A stretch of 64,000 nucleotides of DNA from Xiphias gladius (lineage: Eukaryota > Chordata > Actinopteri > Istiophoriformes > Xiphiidae), in contig NC_053404.1 in NCBI RefSeq assembly GCF_016859285.1, forward strand, positions 16,631,105-16,695,104, read 5' to 3'. The notes under the pieces were generated by a model. It ran no database searches. It worked only from the letters and a program-made list of their open reading frames with translations, and had not been told where the DNA came from. The translations under genes were made by a program, and so were the position numbers. Each line of letters begins with the position of its first letter. The stretch's first letter is position 1. Positions 1 through 12,530 of the stretch are shown piece after piece.

Positions 1-3000
1 ATTTGTAGCTATTAAAAGCAATACATAACAGTATGTAGAACGGATTTTGCCTCAGTTGATGTATAGTACTGCCAACACTGGAAGAGCAAGCGATTAATTA
101 TAAATATTAATTTTATGGATTTATACAGATCTTTTATCAATATTATTTCATCTCTGCATAGCATGTGAGATGCATTTGTAGAAAAATGTGCAGCTCTATC
201 GTTAACATTCAAATTAAATTCAGCACATTGTTACTGTGCAGGGGGAAATGTGCATCTCCAAATTTTGGTGGTATTCATGATTTCTGAGCAACTGAACAAT
301 TCAATGCAATAACATTTTATTATACAAGTCTTTAATTTCCAAATAATTTTCCTCAAAGTTTATGGGAAAAAATTGTAATTTTGTTGTAATTACAAGAAAA
401 ATAGACGCAGTGTTCAATTGTCTCTTTCAAATAATTAATTCCAATTCATTGCTAGGGTTACATAGACATTCTCTTATATGAATAATTAAGTTTGTGATAA
501 TAAATTAATGAATGATTATTTAGTTGTTTAAACTAAGTGCAAGTAAAAACATATTTTCCCAAAAATTAGTACCAAATTATCTAGATTTAGTACACGTATG
601 TAAATTTAGTAACTTATTATGAAATTATTATGAAATTATCCACTTTTAGTAGCTGAGAAAACTTTCCTACATCTAAAGGTAGTAAAAGGCTGCATAAACC
701 CACTTCATTATCTCAAAATGCATAATGTCACAAAGCTTACACATACCTGCTTTTCTTAATTCACGAACCCCTTAACAATCGGTGGCTTGCCGATACCACA
801 GTCAGTACAAACCAAGGAACTTTCAAATAACAAATTCTGCATGAAATCCTAAAGTATCCCACTATACCAAATATGCCAGGGTGAATTTTGAGGAAATCTG
901 TCTAAGATTATGTCTTAGACACCTAAAATGTTTCCCTTTAATTGAATGGTGTACCAACACAAAACTTTGAGTCTTGAGTTTGAATGTGTCACTTTGTGTA
1001 AACTAGCTACATATGTGGAAAGAAAAGAGGGAGGCTGACTGTCAAGGGGTTGTAAATGTTGATATTTTGGAGATAACAAGGTACGTTCATGTATGTTCAA
1101 GACCACAGACACATTTGTGCTGCAATATTATGTCAACAGCATCACTTACTGGCAAAACATACGCTACTGGATGTTGTCATTAGTATAGTCTGTGTTGAAA
1201 AGTAACACAAATGTGTACCACTCAAAACTACTCAGAAATCTTAAAATGACACATGAGGTCATTATAACGATGACAACAACACACAATAATTGTTCTTGCA
1301 TGTCGAAGGAATGTGGTTTTAAAACATCTGAGGCATTTGAAGTGTTTTAAAGTTTCTGGCAGAACACAGAGACAAAGCAGCCCATGTTAAACTATGAAAT
1401 GTTATCCATTGTCATTGTGCCTTTATTATAGAGGCCAGTGCTTGATGAGAGTCGTAGCCTTCCTTTCTTATTGTGGGCTGTCCCAGCAGAGATTAGGGGC
1501 CTGGGCTGCTGAATGGAGGTGAGAAGCAGCTCCTTTTTCCCTCTGGATGCTTTCACTCATCATGAATGAGTGTAATTCTGGGAAATGTGCCCCTTGAACA
1601 GCGGAGGAAACCCCTAATTCCAGCAGAGCCCCTGAAGGGATCGGTCTTTGACAAACGACTTCCCCCACAAGGGGAGCAGAGTCTGCGGCTCAGTGAGTGC
1701 CTTTAATAAAAAGGATGAAGGTGTGATCTTATCCGCCGGCATCGTGAAGCTTCTGGCTTCTTCTGTCTGTGTCTGGTTTCCAATCTAAAATGAAAGGTCA
1801 GTGAGAAGTGATGCTGCAGGTAATTTATCTGCTTATGCACTGTTATACTGTATATGATATATTGTTTAACATTAAGTCTTATACTGCATATACACCACAA
1901 AAGGGTGTAGGAGGATATTTACAGCCATGTCAAGCAGTAATATTCCCTCAGCAGTGGAGAATAATGATAAAACAAACAGTTGTCACAGTTTTAGCACGTT
2001 CCCATCTGAAAAGGTCAAACATCAAAAAGCTGCTGAATGAGTGACACTGACAGATGCTGTCAGTCCTAGTGGGGCTTATACTGCCGGTGGTTAGCAGAAG
2101 GGCGGGGGGTTCAGAACAGACAGCTGAGTGGGCCCGATGCTCTCCAGAGCCTGAACAGCTGAGACCATGAGGGCCCAGGCAGGCAGCGGAGTGCACCCTC
2201 TGGGACTCGGCTTTTTGATGAGGAAAGCCTGTTGAGGAGAGGAGATGAAGTCCGTCCGCACACTCAGAGCTGTTCCTTAAGCTGAGCAGAAGCCATTATC
2301 CAAATCTCCACAGAACTGACAAAACGCTGAGAGCAAAAAAAAAAAAAAAAAATGCTGGCTTACAAGCACTCATCTAACAGACAGCTGATCTAATAAAATC
2401 GAAGAGAAATGATAGGAGGCTCTGTACTGTATCTAGTGAAAACAATGCACAACTGTTGCACATTATCACAAACAAGCGGTTCTGCATCTCTTTCACCCGT
2501 AACGCTCCACAACGGTTCATGCTATCTGCAGCAACAAGCATGGTAAGATTAGTCAGACTGTGGCCGTGCAGTACCTGACTCAGTGCATTTCGGTTCAACA
2601 GTCTGACAACACGCATTCAATTCAGGAAAACCGTTCACCGTGAGGACCTCCTGCTCCTGGAGACAAAAAATCTTTCTGACTGATTTCCAGAGTCAGGAAT
2701 GCTAAAAGCTCTAAGACATACTTCATACTTAGGCATCAAAGGATCTTGGGGGTACTTGAATGCTCAGGCTTTCATCTCCACTCTGCTGGTTAAGTAAGCC
2801 GTGAGTGAATGATGGGAACACTTTGTACAGGGTGGAAAGGAGAGAGTTTGATGCACAGAGGCTCTATATTTTATGAATTTAACATGAGAAAAAGACAGAA
2901 TTCTCTTTCAAGCTCTCCCCTGATAGTAATATTTTCACCTATAAATGCCACACCCGTAAACACAAACTACCCGGTTGCTAGCACCTAAGTAGCATGGGAT

Positions 3001-3524
3001 GTAAGTGATCTGAGTAGGGCCTCCCTGCAGACCAGATCACCTCAACACAATATCTCACCGAGGGTCAAGTTGAGCGCTCAATGATGTGCTCAGTTGCTCT
3101 CCCTCTGCAGAACATGACCTCTGTCAGCCACAATTGCTCCACTGGGCCCACTGTCCTTCCTCCTGATAGCTATCTGAGCAGCGACATCTGTTTTCAGGCT
3201 GTATTTACTAAACTGGGACAGAAGCAGATTCGGAGATTCCCGGGAGGCTCCTTGTTGGGTCTAAAGGGCATTTCAGCATCCTCTATCCATAAAGTGGGGC
3301 ATGTTAGACACGAGTGCTTTAAGGGTGTTTAAATGATTTTGTCATATGGTGTGTACTGTGTAGTTAAAGTCAAGAAAATATTAGATATACTTTCTACTTT
3401 TATGTCTTTCCAGTAATTACCAAGGTAGCTGTGTGTGTGTGTTCTCATGGTTTTTCATACACCAACTTACCCAAATTTCTGCAAAACATTTTCTCCTTTT
3501 ATTTAATCCAAGACTTTTGGGAGG

Positions 3525-3690
3525 GTTAATACCTCCGCTCAGGAAAGTATTGTGATCACCCGTGTCTGTCTGTTCGTTTGTTTTTTTCTGATTATCTGTC
3601 AGCTGGATTACGCAAGAAGTACGGAACTGCTTTGCACCACACTTGGTGGAGGGATGGGGCATGTGCCAGAAAAGGATGTTAGCCTGTTGG
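3525..3690 (+). repeat. Teleost dispersed repeat ('cctccg...gattacgcaaaaact' type)
   Basis: The sequence runs from ACCTCCGCTCAGGAAAG through a GTCTGTCTGTTCGTTTG stretch, GGATTACGCAAGAAGTAC and CTTGGTGGAGGGATGGGG. This is the signature of a repeat very common in percomorph introns. Its class is not certain to me. Confidence 0.6.
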
Positions 3691-5594
3691 AGAGGCTAAT
3701 AGTTTTGTAAGCCCTATAAAACCATGTAAAACAGATTCAATATATCCACTGGCACAAGACCTGAAAACAGGAACCTCTCTTATCAGTGTCTCATCAACCT
3801 CTCCCGTCTCGTCTGACATTGTCTTGACATTTTCAGCGTTTCTTAACTCCTTCCTGCACAGGAATTGATGAAAAATTCTATATCACACAACATCAGCGCA
3901 TACAACAAGCTGACAACAAGCTATACAGCAGATTAGCCGACTAATGTTTAATGTTAGTCCTTGGTTGGAACTTACTTTTTTTTTCTTTTTCACACCTTGC
4001 TATTGTTAAAATGTTAACATTAGTTACAAACATCTTCATAGAAGACTAAAGATACAGTTAGTATTTGCCAAGTAATACTTGAACATTTTATTTCATTGTA
4101 GATTTCATGTGGATTGGATTTTTATTTGAGAATATTTTTAGATTTAATGTACATTATGGTTATTTTCTCATTCTGAGTGAAAAGCAGTTAAATTAACCAT
4201 AAAATAGGTCATAGATAGCCTAAATTCACCAGCAGTAAGGAAACGCTGTGGGGGCATTTTTATTATTAAGATCATCCCTGGTTGATTAAAGTTTATCTCC
4301 TAATGATTTTTCTTATTAAATCTATACTAATCAATAAGACTTGGGTTTGAGAAGGAGTTATCAATGACTTAATACAGTCAAAAGCATAAACAATACATTT
4401 TGCCTTTGACCCAGTTGCTGGGTGTAAATACGTCATGTTTTAATCATTTTTGTCAACAGGTGCAACTCATATATACATACCGTATACAGTGATGGCAGTC
4501 TTTGTTGCTAAACAAAACAATGTATTATCTGTATGCGGGTCAGTGAGGGTGTCTTTATAAAACAGGTCCAAATGAGGAACCATCAGTGAAAATATTTTAT
4601 TTACTTTATTAACGTTTATCAGTTAAATGCACCTGAAAATCAAAGTACAGTAATGAAATTAAATTGTCATTATTTGGGATAATAAAAGTGGTTGTATTCT
4701 TTGCTAAGAGAAATATTGGAAGGGTATTTCTGCTTGGTAACAGCCAATCTTAGCAGCACTTAATGATGCTTCCAAGGATGAAGAGGCTGCCATGGCAGAC
4801 CATCTGGACACTGGACGTTTCACCACTCAGAGGTGAGGGATCGCTTTTGGGGGATGCATTCTAAGGAGAGACGGGATGATGCAAGAGATCATTGGCGGAG
4901 AAAATAGACACAAAGATTCGGCTGTACCATCCGTCTGAGTCCTCGCCCATTTTAGTGGTAGAGCAAGTTAACAAAGTCGTTTTTACTGAAAATATTCTCC
5001 AGTCCATCCTGAGCTGAGGGTCTTTAGACTTTGGGATGAGATGGAGTCAGACCTGCACAGAAATCTTTGACACTGAATCTGGGTCCTTTCTGCTAATTCT
5101 GTTCAGGGCCAAGGGGAACAGAGATGAATAATAAATCAAGTACCAGAGAAAGGTCTAGAGACATGAGTCCCAAAATGTAACACATGGTTCATCAAAGTGC
5201 TGTCATCCCCGCTGACGTGGCCATGGAGGGTCGGTAACGCGTGACCAAAGCAGCTTTCGGACTGTGCCGTAGGATAATGAGCAGAGGTGATCGGACTTTC
5301 AGATAAGGCGGAAAAACTCTGATGTGGCAACACTGTCTGTTAGAGTAAGGGAAGCGTGTTGTTTTCAAAACAGGAACACAGGTGGTTACTCATGAGTGCA
5401 TGCATGTTCAAATGATACACAAAACAGTTGGGTTTGGGGAACGTCTCACCTTCAGGACAATGGTCCAGGTAAACATCGGTACAGATAAACATTGTTTGCT
5501 GCTCTTTGACCTAAAGACACGGTGAAATAGAAGTTAGAGCACAGCTGGTCCCAAATAAAATTTGTCAGTATACAGAACCTGTTCTAAAGGGCTT

Positions 5595-5870
5595 ATGAGT
5601 TGTAACTGTTGTCTAAACATTGGGTTAAGGTTGTGGAATACAGTCAGGGTTTGGTTAGGTTTAGGCACAAAAACTACTCGGTTAAGGTTTCAAACAGGAA
5701 GCGAACAGCAGTCTCCTGTGTCCCTGTGTTTTGTCGACACATCCATCCACCCCAACCCTCCTCCCAACATGGACTTTGTCGCTCTTTATACTACTTCACC
5801 AGACTTCCTCCTTTGCTCCCGTCATAATTACTACTAGCAGCCACTAGCCACTAAAAGTCACCTAACAATA
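5595..5870 (+). repeat. Teleost dispersed repeat ('ggttaaggttaggcacaaaaac' type)
   Basis: It has GGGTTAAGGTTGTGG, GGTTTAGGCACAAAAACTAC, AGGAAGCGAACAGCAGTCTCC and CATCCATCCACCCC, in the usual order for this abundant fish repeat. Two overlapping open frames inside it are not genes. Confidence 0.55.
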
Positions 5871-7130
5871 AAATGTAACTATGTGTTGTCGTAATCTGCT
5901 TGCTCAGATGACCCATGAGCCCGTTTTTTTACGTCTCTATTTGTCAAATAGAAAACAACAGCAGAAAGGGGCATTTCAAAGAGTATAGAAAATGATGGCA
6001 CCTTGAGAAAATACAAACAAGCAGCAAGAACAACAAAAGACAGAAGGTAATTGGAATGGAAAACGGATGACTGAATCAGGAGCATTTATTTTCAGCAGGA
6101 TGTGGCAAGGCGTCCAGAATTAAATGCAAATATTTACTTCCATTTAAAACTGTGGTCACTATCCTCTGCAGGGACGTGCGGGTCAAGGAGACGGAGCAAG
6201 CAGACACACTGAGCTGACGCAGATGTCTTTGAGGTCGGCGGGCGGCTCGCGGATCTGGGCAGTGGCGAGGGGAGATCTGTCTGACTTTGGTGTGAATAAA
6301 ACATGCCATGGCATGTTGGTAGCGACGATCGAGGAGGCCCCTTGCATAATTCATGTGGAGTAGCAGGCGAGGATGAGGGCTTGGTGGTTGGGGGGCGGGG
6401 GGGAGTGTTGCAAAAGAGGAAGAAGAAGAGAAGGAGGAAGAAACGCGGGGGAGGGGGGCGATATGCTCAGCAGGCTCATGAGAAGGTGTAAGGGTGTTGC
6501 CAGGCTGTAAAGACCAGAGGAGGTCGTTCACTCAGCAGCCGGGCTCAGTCAGTTATCATCATGCTGAGGCTGCTCTCACTCACTAACAACCGTCCCCCTT
6601 TTCAAAACAGCAACCTGAAAGAGTAACTGTGAAGAGCAATTTACGGTTTTGAAACATCAGTAGAGCAAAAAGATCAACCTGGGCTTCTATATCAGAAGAA
6701 GTTAAATAGAAAAGAGCAATAAATATATTGCATGTAAGAAACATGAGCAAAAAATCTTCAGCCTCACCAGAAGCCAACTTTGATTATGTGGAGCTGATCA
6801 ATAGATTTAGCCACATATTTAACAGCAAATCAATACCTGTATCATATTAAAAATCTTCATGCGTGTGCTCTAGTGCGTCAGAGAGTGATGTGGATGGGAT
6901 GCGGGTGTCTTTAGCAGCGGTGGTGTTATCCCAACCCCACTAACCCCAGAGACTGGGCTCTCCCATAAGAGCTGAATCAGTGTTTTCCTTCTGCAGCGCA
7001 GCGCAGAGCGGAGCGGAGGAAATGTGTTCCAGTCAGCAGCTCTTCTTCCAGTCAGGGAGAGGCCGACAGACAGAGCTGCAAGCCAAAGCTGATGCTACTG
7101 CACCACCTGCAGGCTCAGGACCAGACCAAG

Positions 7131-7172
7131 TGTGTGTGTGTGTGTGTGTGTGTGTTTGTTTGTGTGTGTGTT
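7131..7172 (+). repeat. (TG)n microsatellite with TTTG interruptions
   Basis: A TG run interrupted by TTTGTT, next to a GC-rich patch (6980-7130). Confidence 0.95.
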
Positions 7173-7645
7173 TGGGTGTATTTGTATGTGTTACACAGTG
7201 GGTGCGAAAAAGTCAAAGTTATCCTGACATAGGGAAGTTCTCTGCCAAGTACATAATTAATGTATCAGTCAAATTATGATACGATACCAAAGAGAAATTA
7301 AGAAATACAACAGGACAACATTGTCAGATTCTTAGTCTGCGACCTTGATTATCCACTGCAGGAGATGTGAATAATGTTGTGTCGTGATGTTAAATCCCAT
7401 TTAAAGAAAAGAAAGAAAAGAAAAGACGTGGTCCAGTTTGTTCACAACAAATATTGCAGGCAAGACTGCAACTGTGGTTGCTGGTGTCCATTCATTCCTC
7501 TTGTGACACGCCCTGCAGAGTAATAGGTCAGCGATAAGACTGTTGCTGGTGAAGGCTCTGCACTGCAAAAAAAAAAAAAAAAAAGGCATCTTAGCAAGTC
7601 ATACATGCAAGCAGTCTTAACATCAGAATGTAAAAATGAAGCAAC

Positions 7646-7918
7646 TAGGGCTGCAACTAAGGAATTTTTTCCTTACTGATTAATAATTTGGTCTACAGAA
7701 TGTCAAAAATAGTGAAAAAACGCCAATAACGACTTTGCAGAGCCCAAGGTCACATCTTTAAATCTCTGGTTTTGTCTGGCCAAAAGTCCAAAACCCACCC
7801 AAAGGTATTCAGTTTATCATGACACATGACAAAGAGAAGAAACATATCCAGCCATTTGAGAAGCTGGAACCTGATTAATCGATTATCAAAATAGCTGCCT
7901 AATCGATTAATCAATCCT
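7646..7918 (+). repeat. Non-autonomous DNA-transposon-like repeat ('gggctgcaactaa' family), copy 1
   Basis: It starts TAGGGCTGCAACTAA and ends with AATCGATTATCAAAATAGC and AATCGATTAATCAAT. The ends are inverted copies of each other, and the interior has the usual ATGTCAAAAATAGTGAAAA and GAAGCTGGAACC blocks. Probably hAT-like; class inferred. Confidence 0.65.
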
Positions 7919-8278
7919 GCTTGATGCTGGTGGAGTTATGTGCCTTGTCTAACCTTTATTTGACTTTTTTCAAAAAAACGGACTCTCGCTAACGTAAATC
8001 TTGTGAAATAAATTTGACTCAAGTGCAACTACACCGCACGCGCAAAATCCGCCCACCCAGAATTCTTATTTAAGCAGGGCATCTTTTACAGCAGCGACCT
8101 TTCTGGTAATGTAAGATAATTCTGAAGCACGAGGGAGAGAAGGGAGGAACAATGTAACCGGTGCCAACAGGGTTTGATTACAGTAATGTGAATGCTCAGT
8201 AGCAGCTGGCACTTCTCGGCTCAGGCTAAAGTCAGCAGCGCACTGCACCGACTGACACACCCCTCCCTTTCTTCAGCA

Positions 8279-8281
<3 letters not shown>

Positions 8282-8340
<59 letters not shown>
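8282..8340 (+). repeat. (CA)n microsatellite, about 59 bases
   Basis: A nearly perfect CA run. Confidence 0.98.
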
Positions 8341-8341
<1 letters not shown>

Positions 8342-8856
8342 CCTAGTTTATAATTCAATATAAATACACTCCATCAGCCTTTGGACACAAATGCCTTTAA
8401 CGTGGCTTCACTATACTTGTTAAAGGTCCATACCAGTGCCTGATGTGCCTTTAATGGCCAGGTTATGCACTGCATAAATACCACTACAATGACAATACAC
8501 TACAATCATCTGACTTTTTCTCTCCAAAGACTGATACCTTTACTTGGGGAATGTGGTGGTGCTGATTCCCAATCCAGTACCAGTTCTCTCTCTCTTTTTT
8601 TTTTTTTTTTTTTTCCAAATTTAACATCTGCATATCGCACCATGTGGAACTCGGGATTGCAGTGGCGCTAAAAATGGAGTCAGTAATCTGCTGTGACTTA
8701 ATGAATGTAACTGATAGCGGAAGCAAAACATTTTATAATGACACTGACAGAAAAAAAACCTGTATTTAATGTGGATCAGTCCCATCTGGCTGATATCCGA
8801 TTCTGTTTATAAGGGTAATATCAGCACTGAAAGTATTCTGGAAAATGGATTGGTCG

Positions 8857-8960
8857 AAGGTCAGTTCAATTTTATTTATATGCCCCATTATCAAAAATTG
8901 TAAATTTGCCTCAAGGGGCTTTATAGCATACAACAGGCTCTCTCCTTGAACCCTCAATTT
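8857..8960 (+). repeat. Teleost repeat fragment ('ttcaattttatttatat...ctcaaggggctttata')
   Basis: TCAGTTCAATTTTATTTATA, CTCAAGGGGCTTTATAGC and TCTCCTTGAACCCTC match the 3' end of a retroposon-derived repeat widespread in fish. Confidence 0.6.
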
Positions 8961-9091
8961 GAGGATGTTTCTTGTTGTCACAAGCAAGCTTGTCCTGATG
9001 TTGAGATCACAAAATATAATCTCAAAATAAATAATTATTCCGTGACCTTGATTCAACAAGCTGTCAAAACTTTGATGATGATCAAAAAATT

Positions 9092-9200
9092 AGTGAGCTT
9101 TAGTGGTGCTGATAGGCAGATTTTGTCACCTTTGAACAGAGCCAGGCTAGCTGTTCCCCCCTTTTCCAGTCTTTATGCTAAGCTAAGCTAAATGGCTGCT
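9092..9200 (-). repeat. Teleost repeat fragment ('agctagcctggctctg' family), inverted copy
   Basis: Read on the minus strand it gives AGCTAGCCTGGCTCTGTTC, GGTGACAAAATCTGCC and AGCACCACTAAAGCTCAC. It is the continuation of the same family whose front half lies at 15313-15560 in the other orientation. Confidence 0.6.
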
Positions 9201-9729
9201 GTCTCCAGCTTAAGTGTTACGAGGGTCTCAGACATTTCCAAACTGTTGTACCCAAGATTTCCTGTTACCAAGAAGAAAAAACTGAAACTATTTCACCATT
9301 TTTGCCCGAACAGGACAACCACTGAAACACAACAACTTGGTGAGACCACACCAGCAAATTTCACACACTGCCGGGCCTCTCATTTGAATGTTGTGCCCTT
9401 CTGACGGATATTACTCAGTGACAGGATGGCTGGAGACAAACCTCGATTGCCGAGACCATAACGACAGTTGCACAGTCATCAGGACTCAGAGCCATGATTT
9501 ATGGTCCTCCAGAAAGACAGAAAACGGTCGACTCCCTCCGTCAAGACTGCCGTCTGAGGAAATTGCAATAGACAGGGTGTATCAAAACTGCAAGTGGAAG
9601 TGAATGTGAGCATGGCGGCTTTGTACACATGAACAAAACCATCCTGATGTTCAAGACAGTCATTAATCTGAACCAGGCTTTGAGGTTATTCTTAGTTTTG
9701 AAGCAGAACGCATTTGTGTGAATGGCCTG

Positions 9730-10370
9730 TCAAAATTTCATGACTGGCCAGATGATATTTCAGTACAACTTCCTAATAAGCCATACTTTGCAAGGTTGAA
9801 AGTAATGGCTTTATTAATGGTTAAATCATTTATTAACACTTACTAGATTGGAAATAGCTTTGGCAAATCTGTCTAAATTTGTGAGTAACCAGATAATGTA
9901 TTAGTTCACTTTCTAATAATCCCTACTTTTACAAGGATATACTTTATAAATGGTTTATAAATTGTAAATAATGTCTTTATTAATGGTAAACACACATGTA
10001 TTAACTCTATGGTGTAATAAATTGGGAAAGCATCTGTCATAATTTTAAAAGACCAGAGGATATTTTGATATTGCTTTCTTATTGGCAATACTTTTAAACA
10101 ATATAACTAATGGTTTTATTAAGGATTAATATAGTATTAATTTATACTTTATGGATTTGTAATAAACTGTTTGTAACAACCTTTGAAAAATACATTTGGC
10201 TGGTGTGTATTCTTGTATAATAAATAATTTATTAATGCTTTATGGATGCTAATTAAATGGGAAAACATTTCCCAAAAACAGCTAGACATTACTAATGGCT
10301 ATATTTATGGTAGTAATTAATTTACTTATAGATCAGTAATAAACCAGTAAGAAAAACAACTTTTGGGTTG
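9730..10370. repeat. Degenerate tandem repeat, unit about 150 bases, AT-rich
   Basis: The phrase CCAGAT/GATATT or AATGTA recurs at 9748, 9889 and 10053. Each is followed by a TTC(C/T)TAATAA-like segment, a TACTTT-like segment and (T/G)TCTTTATTAATGG-like text. Copies are strongly diverged. An inverted piece (on the minus strand GGTTTATAAATTGTAAGTAC) lies at about 10636-10700. Confidence 0.5.
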
Positions 10371-11559
10371 CCAAGTTGTGATTAATCCATTTGACTGACA
10401 TACAGTGTATCAAGTACATGTTGCTATAAACTGGGTGTTGATCAGGATGTCTTTCATCCCTTTTTCAGAAGCAAACTGGTTAAACAGTCCATTGGAGGGG
10501 CCCTCTGATGAATTAAAGTACTGGATAAAAAGACAAAAGGAGTTATTCTCGAGGACCAGATATACGAGCCAAAAAGGGATTTTTCACAACCAGACATCCA
10601 AAAACTTTGCACCTACAAATGTCTTATTCCTGGTCTATAAAGTTTTAAAAAATGCAATTAATAAACCAGTACTTACAATTTATAAACCCTTTATAAGTGG
10701 TGCCATTTTTTCTTTTGAGCATGAAAGTTCACTCTGGACTTCAGAAATAGTAGTTTGACGAAATAATGTTAACTCAAGGACCACTTACTATCTTTTACTG
10801 GAGCATTCAGCCAAGCAAACTCCATCTGCTAATGAAGTTAAGATTATTTTGTCAGATATTTCTTTTGATTTAAATTAATTCTCGCAAGGGCTAGATTGTG
10901 AAATTGTAAGTAAACTTTTTTTCTATAGCGCCTTGCTAAAACCAGTGTTAAGTGGTACTGCAGAGGTGCACAGAAAATAGAAAAAAACACAAAAAACAAT
11001 AAACAAAAAAACAACAACATTTTCAGGGAGTGAAGAGGAGATATATATATATAGCTATATAGCTATATATATTGTAAAAATGTACCAGTGTTGTTTTTTT
11101 AAATGTAAAACTAAGTAAATTAAGATTCACTACTGATTAAAGGAGAGCAAAAGCTACTGTCATCTTTGGCCTAAATTTAAGTGGCGTGCCCTGACATCCT
11201 GATGAGCTGTTGTTTGCAGTTTTGCCGTGTGTGAGGGGCCGGTGTGGTGACCTGCAGCGGGGGGTCAGCGAAGTTCAACATGCAGAACATAATCTCTACT
11301 GTGAACAAAGAAATGGCAGCTACTGAAGGTGCATTTCACACTCATACATCCTCTCACAGAGGTGTGAAGTTTGAACATGTGTATAAAATATAAACCCACA
11401 CAGCATGGTCGACATTTACATGCAGCCATTACTACAGTTATTTCACCTGTCAACTTCTTCTTGATCAAACTGGTGTTAAATCAAATACTTACGATAAAAA
11501 CAACAAACACCGGAAACTACAATACATTTTCTTTCATCATTACCCGATTATCAAAACTA

Positions 11560-11830
11560 AGAGTCTACAGCCATGCTAGCAATGCTAACATCAGCATGCT
11601 AACATGCTCACAAAGACAGTGTCAACAAGCTGATGTTTAGCAGGTGTAATGTGTACCATGTTCACTACCTCAGTTTAGCTTGTTAGCATAGCTAAACTTG
11701 CTAATTTGCTAATTGGCACTAAACACAGAGTACAGCTGAGGGTGATGGGAGCGCTATTAGTTTTGTAGGTAGTTGGTCATAAACCAAAGTACAAAGACAC
11801 AACTAATGTCTGTATCAGATTCCACGGCAA
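11560..11830 (+). repeat. Teleost dispersed repeat ('gctaacatgctcacaa...gtttagcaggt' family)
   Basis: It contains ATGCTAACATGCTCACAAAG, CTGATGTTTAGCAGGTGTAA, AAACACAGAGTACAGCTGAG and TTGGTCATAAACCAAAGTAC in the standard order of this common fish repeat. Confidence 0.65.
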
Positions 11831-11839
11831 TCTGTCAAC

Positions 11840-12240
11840 AGATGATATGTTAGAGGACCAAAGTGGTTTTCAGACACAAAAGACAAAAAAACAAAACAAA
11901 AAAACTGACCCGGTTATCAGCTACTTAGTGGTCCTCGAGGTGAAACTGTCTTTTCAACTGTTGTTTCCAAGGTCAAAAACTTTGAATCTCAACTTTTACA
12001 AATTTCAACATGTACAAAAAATTGGTTAAAGTGCTATGACAAAATGGAAATATGCCATATCTACGTTTCCGAGACGACTGGTCATCTCCGGCCACGGACG
12101 AGGAATGTGTGCTACGATTGAAAGATCCAGAACAGCTACCAATGGACCTTTAGGCAAGACTGTTGTGTCATCTTCTTCTATTTCCAATGTCAAGGTGTAC
12201 TCTGAAACTCAAAATGATGGAATTAATCAATAAAATCTGT
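11840..12240 (+). repeat. Dispersed repeat ('cgattgaaagatccagaacagctac' family), copy 1
   Basis: The core GGAATGTGTGCTACGATTG, AAAGATCCAGAACAGCTACC and GACCTT recurs with about 75 percent identity at 43350-43460 (GCGTGATACAATCGAAAGC, TCCAGAACTGCTAC). Both are in the same orientation. Boundaries are approximate. Confidence 0.5.
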
Positions 12241-12251
12241 ATAAATATTTT

Positions 12252-12530
12252 GCAGCTGCAACTACCAATCATTTTCATTATCGATTAATCTGCCAGTTAT
12301 TTTCTTGATTAATTGATGAATCGTCATGTCACATATTCAGATTGTTTTTTTTTTGTCCAACCAGTAGTCCAAAAACAACAAGGTTATTTGTTTTCTGTTG
12401 TATAAGGTGTAGAAAAGCTGCCAATCTGAGCATCACTGAGGAGCTGGAACTAGGTAATATAGGGCTTTTTTGCTGGATGGTGACTCAAACAATTAATCAT
12501 CTATCAAAATTGTTAACATAAAAATCAAAC
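12252..12530 (+). repeat. 'gggctgcaactaa' family, copy 2
   Basis: It begins GCAGCTGCAACTACC, followed by CATTTTCATTATCGATTAATC and the interior GAGCTGGAACTAGG. The 3' end is diverged (ATCTATCAAAATTG). Confidence 0.6.

Noticed and set aside
6076..6531. 151-residue open frame on the minus strand
   Set aside because: Ser/Pro/His-rich low-complexity translation of a GGA-rich tract with no recognisable domain and no splice context.
11371..11640. 89-residue open frame
   Set aside because: Runs into a recognised teleost dispersed repeat; no domain.
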